Shown here one piece after another: positions 21,183 through 30,104 of a stretch of 64,000 nt of DNA (position 1 is its first letter; each line of letters begins with the position of its first letter). The notes beneath the pieces are model-generated. The model had not been told where the DNA came from. It worked only from the letters and a program-made list of their open reading frames with translations, and ran no database searches. The translations under genes and the position numbers were made by a program. This stretch comes from Vreelandella hamiltonii (lineage in GTDB: Bacteria; Pseudomonadota; Gammaproteobacteria; Pseudomonadales; Halomonadaceae): positions 186,001 to 250,000 of the forward strand of contig NZ_BMXN01000003.1 in NCBI RefSeq assembly GCF_014651775.1, in the 5' to 3' direction.

Positions 21183-22256
21183 ATGACCCGTTCCATCCGC
21201 ACCCCTGGTAAATATCTGCTGGCTCCGCTCTCGGCCGCCCTGCTGGCCACCTCGCTGGCTCCCTCTTTCGTACATGCCCAGGAGCGTGATCAATTCAGCG
21301 TCTGCTGGTCCATTTATGCAGGCTGGATGCCTTGGGCCTATGCCGATGTCGAAGGCATCGTCGACAAATGGGCCGAGCAGCACGGCATCGCTATCGACGT
21401 GATACAGGTCAACGACTACGTCGAGTCCATCAACCAGTTCACCTCGGGCAACGTCGATGGCTGCGCCATGACCAACATGGACGCTCTGACCATTCCTGCC
21501 GCCAGCGGCGTCGACTCCACCGCACTGATCATCAACGACTACTCCAACGGCAATGACGGCATCGTGCTCAAAGGGGGCGGTGAGCTGGCGGATATCGAAG
21601 GCCGCCGGGTCAATCTGGTGCAGTTCAGCGTGTCTCACTACTTTCTGGCACGCGCCCTGGAGAGCGTTGGGCTGACCGAGCGCGACATCGAAACGGTCAA
21701 TACCTCCGACGCCGATATCGTCGGCCTGTTTTCCAGCAGCAGTACCGAAGCCGTAGCCGCCTGGAATCCGCAGCTCAGCACCATCGCCGAGATGCCGGAC
21801 AGCCAGGTGGTATACACCTCGGCGGAAATCCCCGGTGAAATTCTCGACATGATGGTGGTGCACACCCAAACCCTGGCCGACTACCCCGCCCTGGGTCACG
21901 CCCTGGTGGGCGCCTGGTACGAGGTCATGGCGCTTGTCGAGGCCAATGACGAGCACGCGCTGACGATCATGGCCGATGCCGCCGGCACCGATCTGGAGGG
22001 TTACCGTGCCCAGCTAGAGGCAACCTACCTGTATACCGACCCCGCCGAAGCCGTGGCGCTGATGGAAAGCCCCGAGCTGTTGGACACCATGGAGCGAGTG
22101 GCCGACTTCAGCTTTACCCACGGGCTGTTGGGCGACATGGCACCCAGCGCGGGCGTGGTGGGCATCGAAACGCCCAGCGGTATCTTCGGTGACGAGAGCA
22201 ACGTGCAGCTGCGCTTCGATCCTTCCTTTACTCAGGCGTACCTCGACGCACAGTAA
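21183..22256 (+). CDS. ABC transporter substrate-binding protein, probably for guanidine
   Basis: Periplasmic binding protein of 357 residues with a signal peptide cleaved near FVHA-QE (residue 32). The mature part resembles the NMT1/taurine-nitrate binding fold: FSVCWSIYAGWMPWAYADV at its start and GNVDGCAMTNMDALTIPAASGVD near residue 95. It is the first gene behind the guanidine riboswitch, so guanidine or a guanidino compound is the likely ligand; this is inference from regulation, not from binding residues. A hairpin separates it from the permease gene, which would allow more binding protein than membrane protein. Confidence 0.82.
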   Translation: MTRSIRTPGKYLLAPLSAALLATSLAPSFVHAQERDQFSVCWSIYAGWMPWAYADVEGIVDKWAEQHGIAIDVIQVNDYVESINQFTSGNVDGCAMTNMDALTIPAASGVDSTALIINDYSNGNDGIVLKGGGELADIEGRRVNLVQFSVSHYFLARALESVGLTERDIETVNTSDADIVGLFSSSSTEAVAAWNPQLSTIAEMPDSQVVYTSAEIPGEILDMMVVHTQTLADYPALGHALVGAWYEVMALVEANDEHALTIMADAAGTDLEGYRAQLEATYLYTDPAEAVALMESPELLDTMERVADFSFTHGLLGDMAPSAGVVGIETPSGIFGDESNVQLRFDPSFTQAYLDAQ

Positions 22257-22280
22257 CGAGGCCACGGTATTCGCCCCATG

Positions 22281-22299
22281 AAGCGGCGGCTCGCCGCTT
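22281..22299 (+). other. Intercistronic stem-loop
   Basis: Arms AAGCGGCG (22281-22288) and CGCCGCTT (22292-22299) form an 8-bp stem with a 3-base loop in the 73-bp gap between the binding-protein and permease genes. There is no T-run, so it is more likely a 3' stabiliser for the upstream message than a terminator. Confidence 0.6.
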
Positions 22300-22329
22300 C
22301 TGCCCCTTACTTACCTGGTGGACCCTGCC

Positions 22330-23157
22330 ATGAAGCGCTTGATTAACCTGTCGCCCTCGCGCGGCGGCCGCTGGCTGCTGGGACTGGTGCCGTTTCTGGT
22401 ACTGGGCATGCTCTACCTGAGCGCCTCCAGTGCTCGCCTGGCTGACAACCCCAACGACCGCCTGCTGCCTTCCCCTGGCAGCATGGCGCAGACCTTTCAC
22501 CACCTGGCCACGGCCGAGAACGTGCGCACCGGCCAGATCGTATTGTGGACCGACACTTTCGCCAGCCTCGAAAGGCTGCTGATCGGTGTCGGTATCAGCG
22601 CGCTGATCGGCCTGGTGGTGGGCATCTTGAGTGGCGGCATTCCGCTGCTGCGCGCCAAGCTCTCGCCGCTGATCACGGTAACGTCGCTGATACCGCCCAT
22701 GGCCATTCTGCCGATCCTGTTCATCGCCTTTGGCACCGGGGAAGCGGCCAAGATCGCGTTGATCGTGATGGGCGTGACGCCCTTTCTGATTCGTGACCTG
22801 CAGGGCCACGCCCTGCGCCTGCCAGACGAACAGTTGATCAAGGCCCAGACCCTGGGCGCCAGCTCCTGGCAAGTGCTGCTGCGCGTGCTGTTGCCTCAAT
22901 TGACGCCTCGGCTGCTCAATGCCACACGGCTGGCGCTGGGCAGCGCCTGGCTGTTCCTGATTGCAGCAGAAGCAATTGCCGCCCAGGAGGGCCTTGGCTA
23001 TCGCATCTTTCTGGTGCGCCGCTACCTCTCCATGGACGTGATTCTGCCCTACGTGGCCTGGATCACCCTGCTGGCCTTCGTGCTGGATCAACTGCTGGCC
23101 TGGGTATCACGGCTGGCCTTCCCCTGGTATCACGCCGATGAAGGAGACAAATCATGA
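22330..23157 (+). CDS. ABC transporter permease (guanidine operon)
   Basis: Integral inner-membrane permease of 275 residues, SsuC/TauC type. One N-terminal transmembrane helix (about 15-35) is followed by five more. The cytoplasmic EAA loop is seen as TLGASSWQVLLRVLLPQLTPRL near residue 175. The ATG at 22330 is chosen over a GTG 12 bases upstream because it gives the basic start MKRLINLSPSRGG. It overlaps the ATPase gene by four bases (ATGA). Confidence 0.88.
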   Translation: MKRLINLSPSRGGRWLLGLVPFLVLGMLYLSASSARLADNPNDRLLPSPGSMAQTFHHLATAENVRTGQIVLWTDTFASLERLLIGVGISALIGLVVGILSGGIPLLRAKLSPLITVTSLIPPMAILPILFIAFGTGEAAKIALIVMGVTPFLIRDLQGHALRLPDEQLIKAQTLGASSWQVLLRVLLPQLTPRLLNATRLALGSAWLFLIAAEAIAAQEGLGYRIFLVRRYLSMDVILPYVAWITLLAFVLDQLLAWVSRLAFPWYHADEGDKS

Positions 23158-23960
23158 GCCTGCTCTCCGCCCACCGGTTGGAAAAGCATTATGGCCAGCA
23201 CGTGGTGCTGGAAAACCTCAACTTCTCCGTCGAGGAAGGCGAGTTCGTGACGCTGGTGGGCGCGTCAGGTTGCGGCAAGACCACCTTCCTGAAAATGCTG
23301 CTGGGCACCGAAAAGCGCTCCAAAGGCAGCCTGCTGCTGGATGGCCAGCCCATTCCTGACGAACCCGGCCCCGACCGAGGCGTCGTGTTTCAAAAGTACT
23401 CGGTCTTCCCCCACCTGACCGTCCTGGGCAACGTCATGATCGCCGAAGAGCTGCGGACTGCCCCGCTGCTGGGCAAGCGCTTTGGTGCATCCCAGCGGCG
23501 CGCCATCGAAGTGGCCACGGCGCGCATCGAGGAGGTGGGCCTGGGCCAGGCGCTGCACAAGTACCCCCACGAGCTCTCCGGCGGCATGCAGCAACGCCTC
23601 GCCATTGCCCAGGCGCTGATGATGAAACCTCGGCTACTGCTGCTGGACGAGCCGTTCGGCGCGCTCGACCCCGGCATTCGCCAGGACATGCACGCACTGA
23701 TCACGCGGCTTTGGCAAGAGCAGTCGCTGACCATTTTCATGATCACCCACGACCTCACGGAAGCCTTCGCCCTCGGCACGCGGCTGTGGGTCTTCGACAA
23801 GACTCGCCACGACCCCCAGGCCCCCGAGGCCTATGGCGCCACCATCACCTACGACCTGCCCATCGGCAAACAGGCCAACCGCGCACACTCCGCCCAGGCA
23901 CTGAGTGACACGCTGGCGGAACGCGGTCTGACCACCCACGTACAGGAGACGCTGTCATGA
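23154..23960 (+). CDS. ABC transporter ATP-binding protein (guanidine operon)
   Basis: ATPase subunit of 268 residues for the importer encoded by the two preceding genes. It has Walker A GASGCGKTT near residue 36, the Q-loop VFQKYSVFPHL near 78, the signature LSGGMQQRLAIAQAL near 140, Walker B LLLLDEPFGALD near 163 and the switch histidine in MITHD. The C-terminal 60 residues are longer than in SsuB and may be regulatory. ATGA overlaps link it to the permease upstream and the DUF1989 gene downstream. Confidence 0.9.
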   Translation: MSLLSAHRLEKHYGQHVVLENLNFSVEEGEFVTLVGASGCGKTTFLKMLLGTEKRSKGSLLLDGQPIPDEPGPDRGVVFQKYSVFPHLTVLGNVMIAEELRTAPLLGKRFGASQRRAIEVATARIEEVGLGQALHKYPHELSGGMQQRLAIAQALMMKPRLLLLDEPFGALDPGIRQDMHALITRLWQEQSLTIFMITHDLTEAFALGTRLWVFDKTRHDPQAPEAYGATITYDLPIGKQANRAHSAQALSDTLAERGLTTHVQETLS

Positions 23961-24679
23961 CAACCCACGCGGACTACGCCACGCACCTGCCCGGCGGCCA
24001 TCACTGGTCCCTGCGCCTGCGCCGCGGCACCACGCTGACCCTGTCAGCCCAGCAGGCCAACAGCAACGTAGGGCTGCTCTGCTACAACCCGGAAAACCTG
24101 CTGGAGCGCCTCAACCTGCCGGACACCCTGAAGTGCCAGCATACTTTCAAACTCACCCAGGGCCACTGCCTCTATTCCGACATGGGCCGCATCTTTGCGT
24201 CGATCACCCACGACACCCTGGGCTGGCACGATAGCGTGGGCGGCAACCTGATGCCCCACCACCTTCTGGCCAAGGGCTGGCAGCCGGTGAGCTACCAGCA
24301 GGCTCACAATGACTGGACCCGCACCGGCCACGATGCCTTTCTCGTCGAGCTGGCGAAATACGGCCTGGGCCGACGCGATCTGGCGGCCAACCTCAACCTG
24401 TTTTCACGGGTCGAGAGCGATGACGCAGGCAAGCTGCGCTATGTCGACAACCACTGCCAGCCGGGCAGCCGCGTCACGCTGCGTTTCGAGATGGATACGC
24501 TGGTGCTGCTGCACACCTGCCCGCACCCCCTCGACCCCAGCCCGCACTACCCCCGTCGCGGCGTCGATATCGCGCTAGGCACGGCGGAGCCTCCCACCGA
24601 GGAAGACCCCTGCTACCGCTCACGGCCCGAAAACGCACGTGGCTTTGCCAACAATCGCCTCTACCACCTCGGCCTCTAA
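23957..24679 (+). CDS. DUF1989 protein, carboxyguanidine deiminase subunit (urea carboxylase-associated protein 1)
   Basis: The 240-residue product belongs to the paired DUF1989 proteins long called urea amidolyase-associated proteins. In guanidine operons such a pair was shown to be the carboxyguanidine deiminase CgdAB, which converts carboxyguanidine to allophanate and ammonia. Family features are [20 protein letters not shown] near residue 20, [20 protein letters not shown] near 75, and [15 protein letters not shown] near 150. Which of the two genes is cgdA or cgdB cannot be settled by eye. It is translationally coupled to the ATPase gene and followed by its partner after 10 bases. Confidence 0.85.
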   Translation: MTTHADYATHLPGGHHWSLRLRRGTTLTLSAQQANSNVGLLCYNPENLLERLNLPDTLKCQHTFKLTQGHCLYSDMGRIFASITHDTLGWHDSVGGNLMPHHLLAKGWQPVSYQQAHNDWTRTGHDAFLVELAKYGLGRRDLAANLNLFSRVESDDAGKLRYVDNHCQPGSRVTLRFEMDTLVLLHTCPHPLDPSPHYPRRGVDIALGTAEPPTEEDPCYRSRPENARGFANNRLYHLGL

Positions 24680-24689
24680 GGGGAACACC

Positions 24690-25328
24690 ATGATCATCGA
24701 AAGCACCTTACGCCCTGAAAACGCCGTCCGCCGCACCACCATCGAGGCCGGTGATCACTACATCGGCACCGTGAAACGCGGCCAGACCCTGCGCATTCTG
24801 GACCTGGAGGGCAACCAGGCCGCCGACACCCTGTTCTTCAATGCCGACGATACCGCCGAGCGCTACAGCGCCATGGATACCGTGCGCGAACAGGGCGCGG
24901 TTTACCTGACGGCGGGCACCCGGCTGATGTCCAGTGAAGGCCGCACCATGCTGACCATCACCGCCGACACCTGTGGCCGCCACGACACCTTGGGCGGTGC
25001 CTGCGCCAGCGAAAGCAATACCGTGCGTTACGATCTCGAAAAGCGCCACATGCACTCCTGCCGCGACAACTGGATGCAGGCCATTGCCCGCCATCCCGAG
25101 TTCGGGCTGACCAAACGCGACATCACCCACAACATCAACTTTTTCATGAACGTGCCGGTGACGGCCGACGGCGGGCTGACCTTTGCCGACGGTATTTCGG
25201 CCCCCGGCAAGTACGTCGAGATGGAAGCCAACATGGATGTCATCGTACTGGTCTCCAACTGCCCTCAGCTCAACAACCCCTGTAACGGCTACAACCCGAC
25301 GCCCATCGAGCTGCTGGTCTGGGAGTGA
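24690..25328 (+). CDS. DUF1989 protein, carboxyguanidine deiminase subunit (urea carboxylase-associated protein 2)
   Basis: Second DUF1989 protein of the pair, 212 residues. It has [24 protein letters not shown] sequence near residue 25 (here [14 protein letters not shown]), a [21 protein letters not shown] stretch near 80 with potential metal-binding His, Cys and Asp, and a conserved end [14 protein letters not shown]. The ATG at 24690 follows AAGGGGAAC; the longer in-frame reading overlaps the upstream gene and does not resemble the family. Known role by homology is deimination of carboxyguanidine together with the preceding protein. Confidence 0.87.
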   Translation: MIIESTLRPENAVRRTTIEAGDHYIGTVKRGQTLRILDLEGNQAADTLFFNADDTAERYSAMDTVREQGAVYLTAGTRLMSSEGRTMLTITADTCGRHDTLGGACASESNTVRYDLEKRHMHSCRDNWMQAIARHPEFGLTKRDITHNINFFMNVPVTADGGLTFADGISAPGKYVEMEANMDVIVLVSNCPQLNNPCNGYNPTPIELLVWE

Positions 25329-25407
25329 GGTCACTTTTCCTCCTGGGGACGACCCCAAGGGGCTGATTCATCTGCGGGACGGCCCGCCCTTCTTTGCAGG
25401 CACCACC

Positions 25408-28400
25408 ATGTCCACGACACCGTTATTGTCCAAGGTATTGATTGCCAATCGCGGGGCCATTGCCGCGCGTATCCTGCGAACGCTGAACGCCCTCGGCATC
25501 CAGAGCGTCGTGGTATACGCCGACGCCGACCGCGATGCGCCCTACGTGCACCAGGCCGACGAAGCCTATTCGCTGGGTGAAGGCGGCGCCAGCGAGACCT
25601 ATCTGAACATCGACAAGCTCATCGCCATTGCGCAGCAAAGCGGCGCCCAGGCGGTTCACCCCGGCTACGGCTTCCTGTCGGAAAACACCCGCTTCATCAG
25701 CGCCTGCGATACGGCCGGGCTGGTCTTCCTGGGCCCGACCGCCGAGCAGATCCGCCAATTTGGCTTGAAGCACGAAGCCCGCGCGCTGGCCGAACAGGCC
25801 GGGGTGCCGCTGGTCCCCGGCTCACCGCTGTTGACCTCGCTGGAAGACGCCAAGGCTCACGCCGAGCGTATCGGCTACCCGGTAATGCTCAAGTCCACCG
25901 CTGGCGGTGGCGGCATCGGCATGCAGGTCTGCCACTCCCAGGCAGAGCTGGCACGCGCTTTTGATTCGGTGAAAGGCCTGGGCGAGCGCAACTTCGGCGA
26001 TGGCGGCGTCTTTCTCGAAGCCTACATCACCCGTGCTCGCCATCTGGAAGTGCAGCTGTTCGGCGATGGCCAAGGGCAGGTGATTGCCCTTGGCGAGCGG
26101 GATTGCTCCACCCAGCGTCGCCATCAGAAAGTTCTCGAAGAGTGCCCTGCTCCCAACCTGCCTGATGCCGTGCGGCGCTCCCTGCACGCCACGGCGGTGC
26201 AGCTGGGCCAGGCGGTCAACTACCGCAGTGCGGGCACCGTCGAATTCATCTACGATGCCGAACGCGAGGCGTTCTACTTTCTGGAGGTCAATACCCGCCT
26301 GCAGGTCGAGCACGGGGTGACCGAACTGGTCTACGGGGTCGATATCGTCGAGTGGATGGTACGCCTCGGTAGCCAGGCACTCCCCCCGCTGGCCAGCCTG
26401 GCAGAGGGCCTGCAGCCCCGTGGCCATGCCGTGCAGGCCAGGCTATATGCCGAAGACCCAGCGCACGATTTCCGCCCCAGCGCGGGGCTGCTGACCGAAG
26501 TCACCTTCCCCGAGGATCAGGGCCTGCGTATCGACCACGCCCTCGAAGCAGGCCTGGAAGTCACCCCCTTGTTCGACCCCATGCTGGCCAAGGTGATGGT
26601 CCATGCCGACACTCGCCAACAGGCCATTGCCCGGCTGGCCACGGCCCTGGAAGATGCCTCGGTATATGGCATTGCCACCAATCGCCGCTGGCTGGCCCAT
26701 GTGCTGAGGGACGCCCGCTTCGACGCCGCCCAGATCGATACGCACTGGCTCACCCAGCTGGCATGGGCCCCTCCCGCCATGGAAGTTCTCAGCCCGGGCA
26801 CGCTGACCACCGTGCAGGATTACCCGGGGCGTCAAGGCCACTGGGACGTGGGTGTTCCCCCATCTGGTCCCTTCGACGACTGGTCGTTTCGCTTGGGCAA
26901 TCGGCTGCTGGGCAACCCCGACGAGGCCGCCGGGCTCGAAATCACCCTGAATGGCCCCACGCTGCGCTTTCATCGCGCCACCCAGATCGTGCTGGCGGGC
27001 GCCGAGCTGCCTGCCACCCTCGATGGCACCGCCATCTCCGGCTGGCAGGTCATCGACGTGCCAGCCGGCGCCACCCTGACCCTGGGCAAGGCCGCCGTGG
27101 GCGCCCGCGCGTACCTGCTGGCGCGGGGCGGCATCGACTGCCCCCGCTACCTGGGCTCACGCAGCACCTTCACGCTGGGCCAGTTTGGTGGCCACGGTGG
27201 TCGTGCCCTGCGCAGTGGCGACATGCTGGACCTGCCCGCGTTTTCAGCTGCGCCCGTCAAGACGCTGGACCCAGCGCTGATCCCCACCTTTGGCGGCCCG
27301 GAGGTGACCCGCATTGCGGTTCTCTACGGCCCCCACGGCGCCCCGGACTTCTTTACCGACGAGGATATCGAGCGCTTTTTCGACCATGAGTGGGAAGTCC
27401 ACTACAACTCCAGCCGCACCGGCGTCAGGCTCATCGGCCCTCGGCCCACCTGGGCACGCGCCGATGGCGGCGAGGCGGGGCTTCACCCCTCCAATATTCA
27501 TGACAACGCCTACGCCTTCGGCACCATCGACTTCACCGGCGACATGCCGGTCATCCTGGGCCCCGACGGCCCCTCACTGGGCGGCTTCGTCTGCCCGGCC
27601 ACGGTCGTGCGCGCCGAACGCTGGAAGCTGGGCCAACTGACGGCAGGCGACAAGGTGCGCTTCGTGCCGATCCGCCTGGAAGATGCCCGCGCCCTGGAAG
27701 CGCATCAGTTGACGCAGTTGCAGCAGCTGTCCGCCCAGCCCACGCCCGTTTGTGAGGCCGAGCGCGGCTCGCCGCTGCTCCGTGAGGTCGATGCAGCTCA
27801 GGCAGGCGAGCGCATCGTCTACCGCCGCGCAGGTGACGACTTCCTGCTGATCGAATTCGGCCCCATGGAGCTGGATATCGCGCTGCGCTTTCGGGTCCAC
27901 GCCTGGATGCTGTGGCTACGCGAGCACCCGGTGGCGGGGCTGCGCGAGCTGACGCCGGGCATTCGCTCCCTGCAGCTCCACTACGAGCCCCGCGAGCTAA
28001 GCCTCGACCAGCTGCTCGACCACCTGCGCCAAGCCGAACAGGCGCTGGTGGATGTCGAGTCGCTGGAAGTGGAGTCCCGCGTGGTGCACCTGCCGCTCTC
28101 CTGGGACGACCCCGCCTGTCAGGAAGCGGTGGACAAGTACCAGCGCAGCGTGCGACCCGATGCCCCCTGGTGCCCCAGCAACCTAGACTTCATACGCCGC
28201 ATCAATGCGCTGGAAAGCGAGCAGCAGGTGCGCGATATCGTCTTCAACGCCCGCTATCTCGTCATGGGGCTAGGGGACGTCTACCTCGGCGCACCGGTCG
28301 CCACGCCCCTCGACCCGCGCCAGCGGCTGGTTACCACCAAATACAACCCGGCCCGCACCTGGACCGCCGAAAACTCGGTGGGTATCGGCGGCGCCTACCT

Positions 28401-29028
28401 GTGCGTCTATGGCATGGAAGGCCCTGGCGGCTACCAGTTCGTGGGGCGCACCCTGCAGATGTGGAACCGCTATCGCACCACGGCCCACTTCGAGAACCCC
28501 TGGCTGCTGCGCTTTTTTGATCAACTGCGTTTTCATGAGGTCAGCCACGAGGAGCTGGCGCAAATTCGCCGCGACTTCCCCCATGGTCGTTACGAGTTGT
28601 CCATTGAAACGACTCGCTTTCGCTTGGCGGACTACCAAGCCGACATCGACAAACATGCCTCGGCAATTGAGACCTTCCGCTCAAAACGTGAAGCTGCCTT
28701 CCAGGCCGAAATGGCCGCCTGGCGTGCCAATGGCCAGTTCACCTTTGAAGACCAGGCCCCGGAAGCCACCGAAGTCACCGCGTTGGATGATCACGAAATA
28801 GGCATCGAAAGCCCCGTCACCGGCAGTCTGTGGAAATTGCTGGTGAAAGAAGGTGATCTGGTAACGGCTGGCCAGCCAGTGGCACTGGTGGAGTCGATGA
28901 AAATGGAAGTTGAGATCACCGTCCACTGCGCTGGCCGTGTTGCTCGCTTACCCCTTTCTGAGGGCGCTTCCATTGCCCCGGGGCAACCACTTGTGGTGCT
29001 CACCAGTGAACAGGAGGTAAACGCATGA
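25408..29028 (+). CDS. Biotin-dependent guanidine carboxylase (urea carboxylase family)
   Basis: The 1206-residue enzyme carboxylates its substrate with ATP and bicarbonate on a swinging biotin. Domain order: biotin carboxylase (1-450, ATP-grasp KSTAGGGGIGM near 161), AHS2 carboxyltransferase half (from VLSPGTLTTVQDYPG near 458), AHS1 half (from about 797), and a C-terminal biotin carrier domain with VESMKMEVE, biotinylated Lys1165. Proteins of this architecture are annotated urea carboxylase, but those behind guanidine-I riboswitches with DUF1989 partners prefer guanidine. The last ~500 bases are less GC-rich than the rest of the gene. The 79-base gap upstream can form two short hairpins. 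Confidence 0.9.
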   Translation: MSTTPLLSKVLIANRGAIAARILRTLNALGIQSVVVYADADRDAPYVHQADEAYSLGEGGASETYLNIDKLIAIAQQSGAQAVHPGYGFLSENTRFISACDTAGLVFLGPTAEQIRQFGLKHEARALAEQAGVPLVPGSPLLTSLEDAKAHAERIGYPVMLKSTAGGGGIGMQVCHSQAELARAFDSVKGLGERNFGDGGVFLEAYITRARHLEVQLFGDGQGQVIALGERDCSTQRRHQKVLEECPAPNLPDAVRRSLHATAVQLGQAVNYRSAGTVEFIYDAEREAFYFLEVNTRLQVEHGVTELVYGVDIVEWMVRLGSQALPPLASLAEGLQPRGHAVQARLYAEDPAHDFRPSAGLLTEVTFPEDQGLRIDHALEAGLEVTPLFDPMLAKVMVHADTRQQAIARLATALEDASVYGIATNRRWLAHVLRDARFDAAQIDTHWLTQLAWAPPAMEVLSPGTLTTVQDYPGRQGHWDVGVPPSGPFDDWSFRLGNRLLGNPDEAAGLEITLNGPTLRFHRATQIVLAGAELPATLDGTAISGWQVIDVPAGATLTLGKAAVGARAYLLARGGIDCPRYLGSRSTFTLGQFGGHGGRALRSGDMLDLPAFSAAPVKTLDPALIPTFGGPEVTRIAVLYGPHGAPDFFTDEDIERFFDHEWEVHYNSSRTGVRLIGPRPTWARADGGEAGLHPSNIHDNAYAFGTIDFTGDMPVILGPDGPSLGGFVCPATVVRAERWKLGQLTAGDKVRFVPIRLEDARALEAHQLTQLQQLSAQPTPVCEAERGSPLLREVDAAQAGERIVYRRAGDDFLLIEFGPMELDIALRFRVHAWMLWLREHPVAGLRELTPGIRSLQLHYEPRELSLDQLLDHLRQAEQALVDVESLEVESRVVHLPLSWDDPACQEAVDKYQRSVRPDAPWCPSNLDFIRRINALESEQQVRDIVFNARYLVMGLGDVYLGAPVATPLDPRQRLVTTKYNPARTWTAENSVGIGGAYLCVYGMEGPGGYQFVGRTLQMWNRYRTTAHFENPWLLRFFDQLRFHEVSHEELAQIRRDFPHGRYELSIETTRFRLADYQADIDKHASAIETFRSKREAAFQAEMAAWRANGQFTFEDQAPEATEVTALDDHEIGIESPVTGSLWKLLVKEGDLVTAGQPVALVESMKMEVEITVHCAGRVARLPLSEGASIAPGQPLVVLTSEQEVNA

Positions 29029-30050
29029 GCCAGATCACCGCCGACCAGCGCTTAGCTGACTTTCAAGCAATCCCCGTTATCGACATTAGCGGTTTACTCC
29101 ATGGTGATGCCGCTGCACGCCAAGCGGTTGCGGATAACCTTGGTCGCGCCGCACGAGACGTGGGGTTCTTTCAAATGGTGGGCCACGGAATCGACCTCCC
29201 ACTTCGCGAGGGATTGATTACTCAAGCCAAACGCTTCTTTGCCCAACCTGAAGCCATCAAAATGGAGCGCTACATCGGCCTCTATCACCACCACCGAGGC
29301 TATGTTCCTCCTGGTGAAGAGTCGCCAGACCCTAACAAGCCGGACATGAAAGAGGCGTTTGATCTTGCCTTTGAACTGCCCAGTGACGACCCAGAGGTGT
29401 TGGCAGGTACGCCACTCCTCGGCCCCAACCCCTGGCCCGACCTTGACGGTTTCCGCGAGCCTATCGCCGCCTACTACGAGGCTGCCTACCAAGTGGGCCG
29501 GGCACTCATGGGCGGCTTTGCCCGAGCATTGGGTCTTGATGAGCAGCAGCTACTGCGCCACGTCACCAAGCCGCCCAGCCAACTGCGATTGATCCACTAT
29601 CCGTATAACCCTGATGCCGAAGATGCCCAAGGCATCGGTGCCCATACCGACTACGAGTGCTTCACGCTGCTGCTACCCACTGCACCGGGGCTCGAGGTAA
29701 TGAATGGTGCAGGCAAATGGATCGATGTCCCCTATCAAGAGGATGCATTAGTCGTCAATATTGGCGACATGCTGGAAATTTGGAGCAACGGCGAATTTGT
29801 GGCGACCTCCCACCGAGTGCGCAAAGTTAAACAGGAGCGCTACTCTTTCCCGCTGTTTTTCGCCTGCGATTACCATACTGAAGTGGCACCGCTGCCTGAA
29901 TTGGTCGAGCGCCACGGCAAAGCTCATTACGCACCGCTCAAAGCGGGCGATCACCTCTACGCCCAAACGATCCAGACCTTCCGCTACCTGCGCGAGCGTT
30001 TGGCAAAGGGTGAGATTACGCTTCCCGAAGGTGCGCGGGAAGTGGGTAGC
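28500..30050. other. Segment of lower GC content across the carboxylase 3' end and the dioxygenase gene
   Basis: By hand counts on 60-base lines, GC is mostly 52-60% here (range about 52-65%), while the upstream carboxylase gene is near 65-75%. Leucine TTA codons, rare in neighbouring genes, appear in the dioxygenase gene (for example in its second line). The edges are approximate. No flanking repeats or mobile genes are visible. Confidence 0.6.
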
Positions 30051-30104
30051 CTGGGCCAGCACGGCAAGCACTCGGCTGCCCAAGACGGGAAGCCCGCCTC
30101 ATGA
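29025..30104 (+). CDS. Isopenicillin N synthase-like Fe(II)/2-oxoglutarate dioxygenase
   Basis: A complete 359-residue oxygenase of the family that includes isopenicillin N synthase, plant flavonol/gibberellin oxidases and the ethylene-forming enzyme. The N-terminal DIOX_N region reads IPVIDISGLL and DVGFFQMVGHGI. The iron ligands are H207 and D209 (GAHTDYE) and H263 (TSHRV), and R272-x-S274 (ERYSFPLF) is the 2-oxoglutarate carboxylate anchor. It overlaps the carboxylase stop and the next gene's start by ATGA on both sides, so it is truly part of the operon. Its substrate is unknown. Context suggests hydroxylation of a guanidino or methylguanidino compound that frees guanidine. Confidence 0.88.
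   Translation: MSQITADQRLADFQAIPVIDISGLLHGDAAARQAVADNLGRAARDVGFFQMVGHGIDLPLREGLITQAKRFFAQPEAIKMERYIGLYHHHRGYVPPGEESPDPNKPDMKEAFDLAFELPSDDPEVLAGTPLLGPNPWPDLDGFREPIAAYYEAAYQVGRALMGGFARALGLDEQQLLRHVTKPPSQLRLIHYPYNPDAEDAQGIGAHTDYECFTLLLPTAPGLEVMNGAGKWIDVPYQEDALVVNIGDMLEIWSNGEFVATSHRVRKVKQERYSFPLFFACDYHTEVAPLPELVERHGKAHYAPLKAGDHLYAQTIQTFRYLRERLAKGEITLPEGAREVGSLGQHGKHSAAQDGKPAS

Noticed and set aside
25408..29028. Plain annotation of the 1206-aa biotin enzyme as urea carboxylase
   Set aside because: The guanidine-I aptamer and the DUF1989 pair in the same operon point to guanidine as substrate. Domain order alone does not distinguish the two.
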